35,523 bases of DNA from an uncultured Bacteroidia bacterium. GTDB taxonomy: Bacteria; Bacteroidota; Bacteroidia; Bacteroidales; Prolixibacteraceae. Position numbers and translations under genes: made by a program. Positions 14,961 through 23,993 of this stretch are shown here, piece after piece; positions within the stretch are counted from its first letter, which is position 1, and each line of letters begins with the position of its first letter. Location of the stretch: the NCBI GenBank assembly GCA_903854235.1, contig CAINVV010000035.1:1-35523 (forward strand). The letters are read 5' to 3'. Under the pieces are notes generated by a model. That model worked only from the letters and a program-made list of their open reading frames with translations, ran no database searches and had not been told where the DNA came from.

Positions 14961-17090
14961 TTACTTTGCAATCCCCTCCAGCGTAAAGAGGAAGGCCCAG
15001 TTGAGTGCCACGTCCTTCAGGTAGTCGAACCGCCCGCTTGCGCCTCCGTGACCAAATTCCATGTTGGTATGGAGCAGCAAAATATTTTTGTCAGTTTTCA
15101 TCTCCCTGAGCTTGGCCACCCATTTCGAGGGTTCGAAATATTGCACCTGACTGTCGTGCAGACCGGTTGTGACCAACATATTGGGATAATTTTTCTTTTC
15201 CACATTCTCGTAGGGAGAGTAGCTTTTCATGTAGAAATAGGCCTCCTTCTCCTTCGGATTTCCCCATTCATCAAATTCGTTGGTGGTAAGCGGAATGCTC
15301 TCGTCGAGCATGGTATTTACCACATCCACGAAAGGAACCTGTGCAATCACGCCATGCCAGAGTTCGGGCGCCATATTGACCACCGCGCCCATCAGCAGGC
15401 CTCCGGCGCTTCCTCCATGGGCATAGAGATGCTCCTTGCTGGTATATTTTTCCCTTACCAGGAATTCGCCACAATCGATAAAGTCCGAAAAAGTATGGAT
15501 CTTCTTCATCAGTTTTCCATCCTCATACCAAAGTCTGCCCATCTCCTGTCCGCCGCGGATGTGTGCGATGGCAAAGGCAAAGCCGCGGTTCAACAGGCTC
15601 AAACGGGTACTGCCGAAGCTGGCATCGATGCTGTTGCCGTAGCTTCCGTATCCGTACAACAACAATGGAGCCTTGCCATCCCGCTTGAATCCCTTTTTGT
15701 ATACAATAGAGATCGGCACCTTTGTCCCATCCTTGGCAGTAGCATTCAATCGTTCGGTGACATAATCCTTTGGATCATAACCACCCAACACCTCCTGTTG
15801 TTTTTTCAGGGTCTTTACCCTGGTTCCCAAGTCGTAATCGAAGGTGGAGGATGGGGTTGTCAGAGAGGTATAACTGTAACGGAAGTTGGTGCTGTTGTAT
15901 TCCGGATTGGCTCCAAAGTTGGCGGTGTAGGCCGGTTCTCCGAAATCAATGAAATGTTCGGTATGGTCTTTCAGGTTTCGGATCCTCAATTTTACCAGAC
16001 CGTCCTTTCGTTCGTTGATCACGATAAAATCCCGGAACTCCTCCACTCCCTGCAGCAAAACATCCTTGCGCACAGGGATGACCTCTTTCCAGGAATCAGC
16101 AGAAGTCTTGTCAAGCGGACACTCCATCAGCTTGAAATTCTTTGCATCGTCCTTGTTGGTGAGTACCAGAAATTTATCGGCAAGGGTAATCACGTTGTAC
16201 AAGACATCCTTCATTCGGGGAGCAAAAACGGAGAAGGTTCCGTTCGGTTTGGAGGCATCCAGCATCCTGTATTCTGACGACATGGTGGCTGCAGAAACGA
16301 TGAAGATGAACTTGTTGTTTTTACTTTTCTCTACCCCAATGTAGTTACTTTTGTCTTTCTCCTCATAAACCAGCACATCTTTTTTCGCTTCCGTGCCCAT
16401 GGTATGCCGCATGATTTTTTCAGAAAGGAGGGTGACAGGATTTTTGGCTGTGTAGAATATTGTTCTGTTGTCGTTGGCCCAGCAGGGAGCGCCTTCCGTG
16501 TTTTCGACGGCATCCGGTAAGATCAGACCTGTCTGCAGGTCCTTGATGTGAATGGTATACTGCCGCCGGCTCACCAGGTCGACTCCAAAAGCCAGGTATC
16601 TGTTGTCTTCGCTGATGTCGAAGCCGGAGGCAGCATAATAGGCGTGTCCTTCTGCCATCTTGTCGACATCCAGCAAGACCTCTTCCGGGGCCGTCAGACT
16701 CCCCTTCTTTCGGCAATACTTGTAGTACTGTTTCCCATCCTCTGTCCGTGAATAGTAGAAGTATCCGTTCTTGAAAACCGGAACACTTTCGTCCTTTTCC
16801 TTGATCCTGTTTTTCATCTCCGTAAACAGATCTGCCTGAAACTGTTTGGTTCCCTGCATCACCTGATCGAGGTACTTGTTTTCGGCTTTCAGGTAATCGA
16901 CTACTTTGGTACTGTCGGGCCCTTTACCAAAGAAATCATACATCCAGTAATAATTATCCAGAACTTTGTCGCCGTGGATGGTGCGCCAGTGCTCTTTTTT
17001 GGAGGCTATCGGAGCGGTTGCTTTCATAAATTGTGCATTAACGGATAAAACAAAAACGAAAAGTGTAAATAGAACGATCGACTTCTTCAT
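14961..17090 (-). CDS. ptrB: Exported S9 peptidase, oligopeptidase B-like
   Basis: The track ORF starts at 17129, but the ATG at 17090 gives a clean signal peptide (MKKSIVLFTLFVFVLSVNAQ) and 709 residues, so that start is used. An N-terminal seven-bladed propeller region (about 60-420) precedes the alpha/beta-hydrolase domain. The catalytic triad is visible: Ser561 in HGGSAGG, Asp646 in GLHDSQV and His681 in FGHGG. The domain order and motifs such as RGGQEMGRLWYEDGKL match oligopeptidase B (protease II), which cuts short peptides after basic residues. Unlike E. coli PtrB this one is exported, so it probably trims peptides in the periplasm. It is monocistronic with its own terminator; a -7 box lies at 17149-17156. 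Confidence 0.9.
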   Translation of the reverse strand: MKKSIVLFTLFVFVLSVNAQFMKATAPIASKKEHWRTIHGDKVLDNYYWMYDFFGKGPDSTKVVDYLKAENKYLDQVMQGTKQFQADLFTEMKNRIKEKDESVPVFKNGYFYYSRTEDGKQYYKYCRKKGSLTAPEEVLLDVDKMAEGHAYYAASGFDISEDNRYLAFGVDLVSRRQYTIHIKDLQTGLILPDAVENTEGAPCWANDNRTIFYTAKNPVTLLSEKIMRHTMGTEAKKDVLVYEEKDKSNYIGVEKSKNNKFIFIVSAATMSSEYRMLDASKPNGTFSVFAPRMKDVLYNVITLADKFLVLTNKDDAKNFKLMECPLDKTSADSWKEVIPVRKDVLLQGVEEFRDFIVINERKDGLVKLRIRNLKDHTEHFIDFGEPAYTANFGANPEYNSTNFRYSYTSLTTPSSTFDYDLGTRVKTLKKQQEVLGGYDPKDYVTERLNATAKDGTKVPISIVYKKGFKRDGKAPLLLYGYGSYGNSIDASFGSTRLSLLNRGFAFAIAHIRGGQEMGRLWYEDGKLMKKIHTFSDFIDCGEFLVREKYTSKEHLYAHGGSAGGLLMGAVVNMAPELWHGVIAQVPFVDVVNTMLDESIPLTTNEFDEWGNPKEKEAYFYMKSYSPYENVEKKNYPNMLVTTGLHDSQVQYFEPSKWVAKLREMKTDKNILLLHTNMEFGHGGASGRFDYLKDVALNWAFLFTLEGIAK

Positions 17091-17148
17091 GGCAAATAGT
17101 TTAAGTGAATTTCGCAGGTGAAGGATCAAATGCTGATGCTTATACGCA

Positions 17149-17156
17149 CAAAGCTA
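17149..17156 (-). promoter_or_regulatory. Candidate -7 box for the S9 peptidase gene
   Basis: On the minus strand this reads TAGCTTTG, a full match to TAnnTTTG, about 58 bp before the ATG at 17090. A CAAA (minus TTTG) is present upstream, but only 14 bp away, so the -33 element is unconvincing. Confidence 0.4.
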
Positions 17157-17264
17157 AAAATTATTACAGCCAAAATGGTTTGGATGAAGTTGGCTCAGAT
17201 TTTTCATGCAGCACGTTTAATTTTGCAGTCCACAACCGCTCTATCTCTTGGGCTGAAATAAAAT

Positions 17265-18005
17265 CTACTTTTTGGATGTGAGCTCCTTCGTATGCCTGAT
17301 CAGTTCCATTCCGCCGAATGGCCCGTGGCCGGGGACAACAATTTTTGCCTCAGGGAACTTAATGGTCAGCTTTTCGATGGTTTTGTGATAGGCGGTCAGA
17401 TCGCCGTCTGCGGTATTTCCCAGGTCCCTCGCGTCCATACTTTTCACCATGCATCCCGGAAAGAGAATCTTTTCGGAAGGGATCCAAACGACGATGTTGT
17501 CCATGCTGTGCGCTGCCCCCAGGTAATAGCAGCAGATGAGTTTATCTCCCAGCTTCAGTTGCAGCGAATCCTTGAATCCGTGATCCGGTACCGGCAGTTT
17601 TTTGGATTTGGCAAGGTCGATGGTCATCGAATTGGCATAACTCTTTATTTTTTGACTCTGGATGAATTTCAATCCTCCCATGCAATCCGAATGCCAGTGG
17701 TTGGGAACAAAACCTGTAATTTTCAACTTCATCGAATCTGTGATCCAGGAAAACAAATCTTTGGTCAGTGCATCGTTCCATGGGGAATCAAAAACCATCG
17801 CCTCTTTGCCTTGGACAAAGATTAGTCCGTTGGCGGGTGTACGTCCGTAACCGGACACCTCCGACCAGGAGATGTGTACCCAGGCATTTTCAGATATTTT
17901 GATTAGCTGGATATCGGGTGATATCTTGACGATTCTATATACCGGCTGTGCAAGGGCCGAAAATTGCAAAAATCCCATTAAAAAAAGTACGACAAGCTTC
18001 TTCAT
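17265..18005 (-). CDS. Subclass B1 metallo-beta-lactamase, CcrA-like
   Basis: The ATG at 18005 is preferred over 18023 because it gives a compact signal peptide (MKKLVVLFLMGFLQFSALAQ) and 246 residues. All B1 zinc ligands are present: His103, His105 and Asp107 in NHWHSDCMGG, His166 in LGAAHSMDN, Cys185 in FPGCM and His227 in VPGHG. Long stretches resemble what I recall of Bacteroides CcrA/CfiA (SYANSMTIDLAK, LPVPDHGF, CYYLG..H..DNIVVW), closer than to BlaB or IND. The enzyme should hydrolyse beta-lactams, including carbapenems, in the periplasm. The Asn of the GNTADGD segment, which helps substrate binding in CcrA, is also kept. It is monocistronic and neighbours are unrelated, so this looks like a resident chromosomal gene. 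No insertion sequence promoter is seen. Confidence 0.9.
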   Translation of the reverse strand: MKKLVVLFLMGFLQFSALAQPVYRIVKISPDIQLIKISENAWVHISWSEVSGYGRTPANGLIFVQGKEAMVFDSPWNDALTKDLFSWITDSMKLKITGFVPNHWHSDCMGGLKFIQSQKIKSYANSMTIDLAKSKKLPVPDHGFKDSLQLKLGDKLICCYYLGAAHSMDNIVVWIPSEKILFPGCMVKSMDARDLGNTADGDLTAYHKTIEKLTIKFPEAKIVVPGHGPFGGMELIRHTKELTSKK

Positions 18006-18348
18006 GTTTGATTTAATATCCAAAATAAATAAATAACCCGAACGTTTCGGATGGGAAACGAGTCATCCTCACCCTAAATAAAAAAGATTCCATTGTGGTA
18101 CAACAGAAGGATTTGACGCAGTTAAATTACGTAATACCAAACATTCGACTTCCATGGAATATGATATTTTTTATGCCCTTGATTTTTTCTTTCATTTTTT
18201 ATGTTAATCAGAGAGAAAACAATCTCTATACCAATCATTTGAAAATTGATTATGTTTTATATAACTTTGGATAAATCCTGATAAATAAATTCCTTGCGCT
18301 AGTTTTAAAATAAAATCATTCCGTTTATAAACCTTAAACTGTAAAACC
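18006..18348. other. AT-rich intergenic region between divergent genes
   Basis: These 343 bases separate the beta-lactamase gene from the unrecognised gene at 18349. The right half holds the consensus promoter at 18238-18269. A small imperfect dyad CCGAA-CGT-TTCGG lies near 18042. No -7 box for the beta-lactamase gene was found and no gene is visible. Confidence 0.5.
18238..18269 (+). promoter_or_regulatory. Consensus Bacteroidota promoter for the gene at 18349
   Basis: TTTG (18238-18241), a 20-bp spacer and TAACTTTG (18262-18269) match the -33/-7 consensus exactly in both boxes and spacing. Transcription should begin near 18275, leaving a leader of about 74 nt. Confidence 0.75.
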
Positions 18349-18936
18349 ATGGATTCGGAAAAGAAAATTCAGGAATATGAAAACTGCCTGAGAGCAAAAG
18401 TAAAAAAAGTAGAGGATGAGCTTAAAAAACTTGATGAATGGATGTACACGGAGGCCCAAATTATCGATTCTCTCGGTGATCCTACAGCAGGAGGTCTGGG
18501 TGCGTTACTTGGAAAGGCCAAACTAGCCGATGACCTTATGGGGACCTACATTCCCGATGTGACCAATGAAATTGACAACTGCACCTTGAACTCTGTGAAC
18601 TGTTACAAGATTACAGGGAATATTCTGAATCCACTTGCCCGGGAGTTGGAGGAAAGCTGTAAGAATTGGAACAAACAGGCTGCAGAAACTGGCAAGAAGC
18701 CTGAAATCATCCGGGCACGCAGGGTTCATGCCTACTTTGCAGCTGTCAACAGAAATATCATCAAGGAAATTTTCATTCCTACCAATCGCACCAAATACGA
18801 AAATCGGACTGACCATGTTCAGAAGATTGAATGTGGAGCCAGGTGTGTGGATGGCCATCCCTGCAAACGTCTCTTCTGGGAAGGTTGGCGATGTTGGCAG
18901 CACGGGGGAGGAAGAAAGAAAGGCAGTGCAGGGTGA
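18349..18936 (+). CDS. Unrecognised protein with C-terminal Cys/His HGG motif
   Basis: I do not recognise this 195-residue soluble protein as a whole. Residues 1-35 are strongly helical and charged (KKVEDELKKLDEW), suggesting a coiled coil. The middle is a mixed helical region with no family signature. The C terminus reads CGARCVDGHPCKRLFW then RCWQHGGG, giving Cys162, Cys166, Cys172, Cys182 and His185. It matches the pattern CGAxxxxGxPCx(9)CxxHGG, known to me from small, often phage- or transposon-associated proteins and thought to bind zinc or nucleic acid. The basic end (GRKKGSAG) fits nucleic acid contact. It has a perfect promoter and an A-rich leader, so it is very probably expressed. 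It is a single-gene unit between a beta-lactamase gene and a convergent membrane-protein operon. Function unknown. Confidence 0.8.
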   Translation: MDSEKKIQEYENCLRAKVKKVEDELKKLDEWMYTEAQIIDSLGDPTAGGLGALLGKAKLADDLMGTYIPDVTNEIDNCTLNSVNCYKITGNILNPLARELEESCKNWNKQAAETGKKPEIIRARRVHAYFAAVNRNIIKEIFIPTNRTKYENRTDHVQKIECGARCVDGHPCKRLFWEGWRCWQHGGGRKKGSAG

Positions 18937-19091
18937 TCTGTAGACTGGACCCTGGAAATGGCCAGTAGATAGGGTGTTCCGGAAAGGAAACCCACTGCGA
19001 TGCCCACGAATCGTCTCTTTTGATCCGTTGAAAAATCAAACCGTGAACCTGCCTGATTTGGCTTTATTCAGATGATGGATAGAATTAAAAT

Positions 19092-19109
19092 TTGGGAAAT
19101 GGTTCCCAA
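19092..19109 (-). terminator. Probable terminator of the DUF2157-GDYXXLXY operon
   Basis: TTGGGAA-ATGG-TTCCCAA forms a 7-bp stem. On the minus strand it is followed by ATTTTAATT, 20 bp after the GDYXXLXY gene stop. The U-tract is modest. Confidence 0.55.
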
Positions 19110-19129
19110 CCCTCTTTTATGCGATCGAG

Positions 19130-19702
19130 CTATTTCTTGCTGAGTCCCTTCACGAAATCCTTGAAACTGACATTGTCAACCATCAGGTCATTGACCATAA
19201 ACTGGTTCTCCCGGATATTGACTTTCAGACTGATGACCCTGGTCGAATCGTTCAGCTTCTGGGAAGCCATTTCTTCGATCTCTTTCAGGTTGGCATTCTC
19301 CACATAATAATTGTTGAAGGGGTAGATCAACTGCAGGGAAGTTGAATCCTTGTAATTCAGGAAGGCTCTTGCCTTTACCCAATCGAAGCTGTCGGCAGGC
19401 TTAAATTTCGACACCGATTGAATTTTGGCAAAACCAAGCGTATCCTTGTTAAAACGGACAAAGACCGTTTGACTCCGCTCCCACTCTTTTTTGTCAGTGA
19501 CTTTGTATTTGTCATCCATAAACCTGAACCAGAGGTAATTCCCATTAATGGAGGTCCCTGCATGGTTGTTCACAACCTTGAAACGAAACTCTTTCCCTGT
19601 CAGGGCGATGTCGGCTTTGCTGCTGATCATCAGGCAGGGGACAAAAAGCTGGGCAAGGACAACCAGCGCAAAAATTGGGTATATCAGTTTTTTAGCGTTC
19701 AT
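19130..19702 (-). CDS. GDYXXLXY domain-containing protein
   Basis: This 190-residue protein has an N-terminal signal anchor (KKLIYPIFALVVLAQLFVPCLMI) followed by a periplasmic domain. TGKEFRFKVV and a diverged NGNYLWFRF in place of GDYxxLxY mark the family. The typical partner is a DUF2157 protein, and here that gene is directly upstream with an 11-bp overlap, indicating translational coupling and a likely complex or joint role. No biochemical function is established for the pair. The family motif is altered at Asp (Asn here) and at the final aromatic positions, so motif-based searches may miss it. Confidence 0.8.
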   Translation of the reverse strand: MNAKKLIYPIFALVVLAQLFVPCLMISSKADIALTGKEFRFKVVNNHAGTSINGNYLWFRFMDDKYKVTDKKEWERSQTVFVRFNKDTLGFAKIQSVSKFKPADSFDWVKARAFLNYKDSTSLQLIYPFNNYYVENANLKEIEEMASQKLNDSTRVISLKVNIRENQFMVNDLMVDNVSFKDFVKGLSKK

Positions 19703-20984
19703 TTTGATTCCTTTTTTTGAGGGTTAACCAATTGGTGACAAAAAATCCGACACCGACCAGCACAAACAAACTACCTTTTACGACAAAGGTTAAATCGGTA
19801 TCAAACGACCGGCAGGCGACCAGCAACGCAACGACGACCATCCCTGAATTTAATACGCCCAGATGGCTCAGCCGGGTGCCTTCCCGGATCATCAGGATTG
19901 CGGCGGCAAAGACGAACAGGTTTACCAGCAGGACTGCGAGGGAGGAAAAAAGGCCCAGGACGAAAATCGCCAGAAACAGAAGCCAGACAACCTCCATCAT
20001 CTTCACATCTGACAGCGTTCTTCCACGCATGGCCCTGACCAAAAGGAGGGATGCCAAGATCCCTAAAATGAGTAGTGCAATGAATTCGGAGGAGTTGACC
20101 AGGAAACTCAGGGTGTAGTGATGGTCCTGCAGTTCTTTCCAATTGGATTTGAATGACATGACCAGCAGGGCAATCACGGTGCCGCAGAAGCCGAAAACCT
20201 TGTATCCGTTTTTGATCAAGGCTCTGTTGGAAAAAAAAGATTTATTTCCTATCAGATTGAAAATGCCAAATAGTAGAATAAAGATCGGAGGCAACCATTC
20301 TCTGGAGTTGTGTGAAACCATGCCAATGGTCAACGTCAGTACAAAGGGAATCACCCAATGATGAAGGATAAAGAGTGGACTGTCCGGCGATTTTTTGAAC
20401 AACTGGAAATAGTGCGGAAGTGGCAATGCAAGTAAAGGCCAGTAGATCCACTCACTCCAAAGCTCAGTGGCGTCAGTCCGGACGGCAAAACTATAGAACG
20501 TCAACCCAAAGAAATAGGCCAGAGAAACCGCAGTGCTGCGCATAATGAAGACCAGTGGCACCGTCAGCAACATCCAGGTTAGCAGGAAGGTGCTGGCATC
20601 GCCATTGATGTGATAGATCTGACTTACCAGCGAGATGTTGGCACCAACCGCAAAAAACAGCAGCAGAGCCGTACTCTCCCTCCAGACCATTTTATCGGGT
20701 TTTTTGATGAGTGCAAAAAGGCACAATAACTGCGGTACGATCAGCAACAGGAATGCACAAGCTGTTTTCACATTTCGGGACAAGGAATCCCATTGATTGG
20801 CAATGATGAACATCAGTCCGATGCCAACCAGCAATGCACCCAGGACACCAAAAACAAACAATTGCTTGTTGGCAGTCGGAGATGCACCCTCCTTTTTTTT
20901 GTAATAATCGGCAATCTGATTGGCATTTTCTCTGGTAATCACACCGGCATTTTCCAGTTCAGTCAGGTCTTGAATTAGGCTCAT
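19692..20984 (-). CDS. DUF2157 polytopic membrane protein
   Basis: The ATG at 20984 (MSLIQDLTELENAGVI, 430 residues) is preferred to 21014: it begins at the family's N-terminal helical domain, and a start at 21014 would lie almost on the predicted transcription start. After a soluble region of about 45 residues (with DYYKKKEGAS) come some ten to twelve hydrophobic segments, starting with FVFGVLGALLVGIGLMFIIANQW, the hallmark of DUF2157. It is an inner-membrane protein of unknown function. The last 11 bp overlap the GDYXXLXY gene. The pair has its own consensus promoter and terminator. Confidence 0.85.
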   Translation of the reverse strand: MSLIQDLTELENAGVITRENANQIADYYKKKEGASPTANKQLFVFGVLGALLVGIGLMFIIANQWDSLSRNVKTACAFLLLIVPQLLCLFALIKKPDKMVWRESTALLLFFAVGANISLVSQIYHINGDASTFLLTWMLLTVPLVFIMRSTAVSLAYFFGLTFYSFAVRTDATELWSEWIYWPLLALPLPHYFQLFKKSPDSPLFILHHWVIPFVLTLTIGMVSHNSREWLPPIFILLFGIFNLIGNKSFFSNRALIKNGYKVFGFCGTVIALLVMSFKSNWKELQDHHYTLSFLVNSSEFIALLILGILASLLLVRAMRGRTLSDVKMMEVVWLLFLAIFVLGLFSSLAVLLVNLFVFAAAILMIREGTRLSHLGVLNSGMVVVALLVACRSFDTDLTFVVKGSLFVLVGVGFFVTNWLTLKKRNQNER

Positions 20985-21022
20985 GATGGCAGGGTTGTAG
21001 GTAAAACAAAACAAACTTCACC

Positions 21023-21054
21023 CAAATGTAGCAATTAGAATCACAAGATTGCAA
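21023..21054 (-). promoter_or_regulatory. Consensus promoter for the DUF2157-GDYXXLXY operon
   Basis: On the minus strand TTG (21054-21052), a 21-bp spacer and TACATTTG (21030-21023) match the -33/-7 consensus. Transcription should begin near 21017, giving about 33 nt of leader to the ATG at 20984. Confidence 0.65.
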
Positions 21055-21221
21055 GGGCATTTTAGATTTTTTCCACTCTTATAGCCTTGAAGTGTAAATA
21101 TTTATGATTTTTTTAGTCTACCATTTAACAATAATATTCGACATTTCTAAAATCTTAACTTGTTAATATTTTTTCCCTGTCGGGAAAATTAATAGATCTG
21201 GCCAGTGCAATTTGCGCCAAT

Positions 21222-23969
21222 TTAGTGCCCCGGGAAAATAAAATGGTAGCTACCGCTGCCCACTTCAATCTTCACTTTGCCACCGATTTCTGAGCTTCGG
21301 ATGGATCGATCTGATGGAAAGGAGCTATTTCCTTCCAGGACAGGATGAATGGGAGCCTGATCCCAAAGTATCGTTGCGGAACTGTTTGCTGGAACAGTGC
21401 AGGAAAAAGTCATGCTATCCCCTTCCATCTTCCATGCCGACCGGATGGTTCCGAACATCGTCTCCAATTCTGCCGAGGCGTTCGTCAATCCTCCGCCAGG
21501 ATGAGGCTGCAAGAAAAAATGTTTGTATCCGGGGTTCTTGGGATCGCTTGAAATACCGGCTACATACCGGTAGAGCCAATCTCCGATGGCCCCATAGGCG
21601 TAGTGGTTGAAACTGTTCATTTTGACATCCTGAAAGGAACCGTCGGGTTTTTGCCCGTCCCATCTCTCCCAGATGGTGGTGGCACCCTTCGTTACCGGAT
21701 AAAGCCAGGAGGGATATTCCTTGTTCATCAAAAGATTGAAAGCTTGTCCCGCATAACCATGGTCGGCTAGCGCCTGACAAATCAGCGGCGTTCCCACGAA
21801 ACCTGTTGTCAGGTGCTTCATTTTATCCACATCTGCGGCCAGAAAGGCAGCAGCCTTTGCGTTCATTGAATCTGGCAGCAGTCTAAAAGCCAAGGCCAGT
21901 GCATAGGCTGTTTGGGTGTTGGAGACCAGGCGTCCCGATGGGGTCAGGTATTCGTGGCAGAAAGCTTCCCTGCACTTTTGGGCCAACTCCCGGTAGGAAG
22001 ATGCATCCTCTTTTTTGCCAAGGATTTCGGCAATTCGGGCCAGCCTACCTGTCGAAAAGGTATAATAGGCATTGGCTATCAGATCCTTTTCCGTGGTGGC
22101 TCCGGGATAGTCCGATTGCGTACTGGCATAGGCCAGCCAATCGCCATAATGGGCATCACCAGTCCAGAGATGGTCTGCTCCCGCACGTTTGCGCATGTAT
22201 TCGACCCACGCCTTCATACTGGGATAAAGAGCCGTCAAAACAGAGGTGTCTCCATAAGCCTGGTAGACGGTCCACGGAACAACGATGGCCGCGTCGCCCC
22301 AGGCAGCTGAGCTTCCCCTGCCCGACCGTACATCTGGAACAACATCCGTTACCTTCCCGTCAGGAAGCTGGTCGGCAGCAAGATCAGCCATCCACTTTGT
22401 AAAAAAGGGTGCCACGTTAAAGTTGAATACGGCGGTCGGGGCAAACACCTGCGCATCACCGGTCCAGCCGAGGCGTTCATCGCGTTGCGGACAATCGGTA
22501 GGGACATCCAGAAAATTGCCTCTTTGTCCCCATTGGATATTCCGCTGTAACTGGTTGATTAATGAATCAGAACAGGAAAAATTTCCGGTTTGTGGCATAT
22601 CCGAATGAATGACAATCCCCGTCAGGCATCTTAAATCAGGGATTCCAGGAAACTGCTCCAGTTTCACATACCTGAAGCCATGAAAGGTGAAATGTGGTTC
22701 AAAAACTTCGGGGCCTCCTCCCTTTAGGATGAAGGTATCCGTGGCTTTGGCACTACGCAGATTCTCGGTGTAAAAATTTCCATCCTTGTCTAGTACTTCC
22801 GCAAATTTTAAAACGACCTTGTCACCTTTTTGCCCGTTGACCTTTACCCTGACCCAACCTACCATGTTCTGACCCATGTCGAATACCGTCTCTCCCCTTG
22901 GAGTTTTGACTATTTTTCGAGGAATAGTCTCCTGTATAGCCCTTACGGGGGAACTGATCCCCGCAACAAGGATATTTGTAGGGCGATCGAGCACCGTGGC
23001 AGGAGAAAAAGCGGAAGAAGTAAATCCGGACTGTTTCCATCCCGGCCATTCTTGCGATGCATCGATGGTCTCTCCATTGTAAATATCAGACTCCTGGATG
23101 GAGCCATGACCTGCTTGCCAGGAGTCGTCGGTAACGAGCTTTTGGGTGGACCCATCGGAAAAGGTTACCTCCAGTTGAGCCAGAAAGCCAAGTTTATTCC
23201 CATAATAATTTGTATGGACCCGCCCTCCGATGTTTCCACGATACCAGCCATCGCCTACTACTGCACTGAGGACATTACCGGATTTCAACATCCCGGTTAC
23301 GTCGTAGGTCTGGTATTGAATCCGTTTGTTGTAACTGGTCCAACCCGGGGTAAACAGATCGGACCCCACCTTTTCTCCATTCAGGAAAACCTGATAAAGG
23401 CCGAGGGAGGTAATGTACAACCTTGCTGACTTGACTGTTCCGATGCAGTTAAACTCCTTTCTGAAACAGACCGGACGGTGATCTTCGGGCGACTGTTCTC
23501 CGGAGCCAATCCATTTGGCTTTCCACAAAGCCTTGTCAAGCAGCGCGGTTTCCCACCAGGATGGATTGCTCCAATTGGATATCCTATGCTTGTTGTCCCA
23601 GATGCGAACCTGCCAGTAATAACGTTGGGAGGATTGCAGCGGTCCACCTTTGTATACGATGTGGACGGATTGGTCAGACTTTACGATTCCTGAATTCCAA
23701 AGTAGTTTCTTCTTAGCTGACAGATTTTCAGACGAAGCAGCAACCCTTATTTCGTAAGCGACTTGTTTGACATTTGATTCGTCCGACTGAATTTGCCAAC
23801 TCAACCTGGGGGATTTCGTCTCTATCCCGAGTGGATTTTGAAGGTACTCACATTTTAGGTTGGCAACGCGGCCATTCCCACCCAAAAGCCAGATCGGAAG
23901 AAAGAGGAGCAGCTGCACCAACCACATCCCGGGGAAAAATTTGGCAGGCAAGGACTTGTTGTTACACAT
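21222..23969 (-). CDS. Exported alpha-L-rhamnosidase, GH78
   Basis: This 915-residue enzyme has an N-terminal hydrophobic export signal (MWLVQLLLFLPIWLLGGNG; the ATG at 23927 is an alternative start). It shows the usual GH78 order: fibronectin-like domain (LKCEYLQNPLGIETKSPRLSW, about 37-140), a lectin-like beta domain (LNGEKVGSDLFTPGWTSYNKRIQYQTYDVT), another beta domain, an (alpha/alpha)6 catalytic barrel and a C-terminal beta domain. Likely general acid Glu498 is in DCPQRDERLGWTGD, and likely base Glu768 in TTIWERWDG. It should release terminal alpha-L-rhamnose from pectic or other plant glycans in the periplasm. It is the last gene of an operon, 24 bp after the GH51 gene. No clear terminator follows. 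Confidence 0.92.
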   Translation of the reverse strand: MCNNKSLPAKFFPGMWLVQLLLFLPIWLLGGNGRVANLKCEYLQNPLGIETKSPRLSWQIQSDESNVKQVAYEIRVAASSENLSAKKKLLWNSGIVKSDQSVHIVYKGGPLQSSQRYYWQVRIWDNKHRISNWSNPSWWETALLDKALWKAKWIGSGEQSPEDHRPVCFRKEFNCIGTVKSARLYITSLGLYQVFLNGEKVGSDLFTPGWTSYNKRIQYQTYDVTGMLKSGNVLSAVVGDGWYRGNIGGRVHTNYYGNKLGFLAQLEVTFSDGSTQKLVTDDSWQAGHGSIQESDIYNGETIDASQEWPGWKQSGFTSSAFSPATVLDRPTNILVAGISSPVRAIQETIPRKIVKTPRGETVFDMGQNMVGWVRVKVNGQKGDKVVLKFAEVLDKDGNFYTENLRSAKATDTFILKGGGPEVFEPHFTFHGFRYVKLEQFPGIPDLRCLTGIVIHSDMPQTGNFSCSDSLINQLQRNIQWGQRGNFLDVPTDCPQRDERLGWTGDAQVFAPTAVFNFNVAPFFTKWMADLAADQLPDGKVTDVVPDVRSGRGSSAAWGDAAIVVPWTVYQAYGDTSVLTALYPSMKAWVEYMRKRAGADHLWTGDAHYGDWLAYASTQSDYPGATTEKDLIANAYYTFSTGRLARIAEILGKKEDASSYRELAQKCREAFCHEYLTPSGRLVSNTQTAYALALAFRLLPDSMNAKAAAFLAADVDKMKHLTTGFVGTPLICQALADHGYAGQAFNLLMNKEYPSWLYPVTKGATTIWERWDGQKPDGSFQDVKMNSFNHYAYGAIGDWLYRYVAGISSDPKNPGYKHFFLQPHPGGGLTNASAELETMFGTIRSAWKMEGDSMTFSCTVPANSSATILWDQAPIHPVLEGNSSFPSDRSIRSSEIGGKVKIEVGSGSYHFIFPGH

Positions 23970-23993
23970 GGAATGGCATTCAGAAAAATGGGA

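Noticed and set aside
15048-16277. 409-residue plus-strand ORF opposite the S9 peptidase gene
   Set aside because: The minus strand encodes the catalytic domain with Ser/Asp/His triad, so this is an antisense shadow.
21171-21188. TTTTCCC-TGTC-GGGAAAA hairpin as the GH78 terminator
   Set aside because: The stem is only 7 bp, mostly A-T, and no U-tract follows on the minus strand, so I did not call it.
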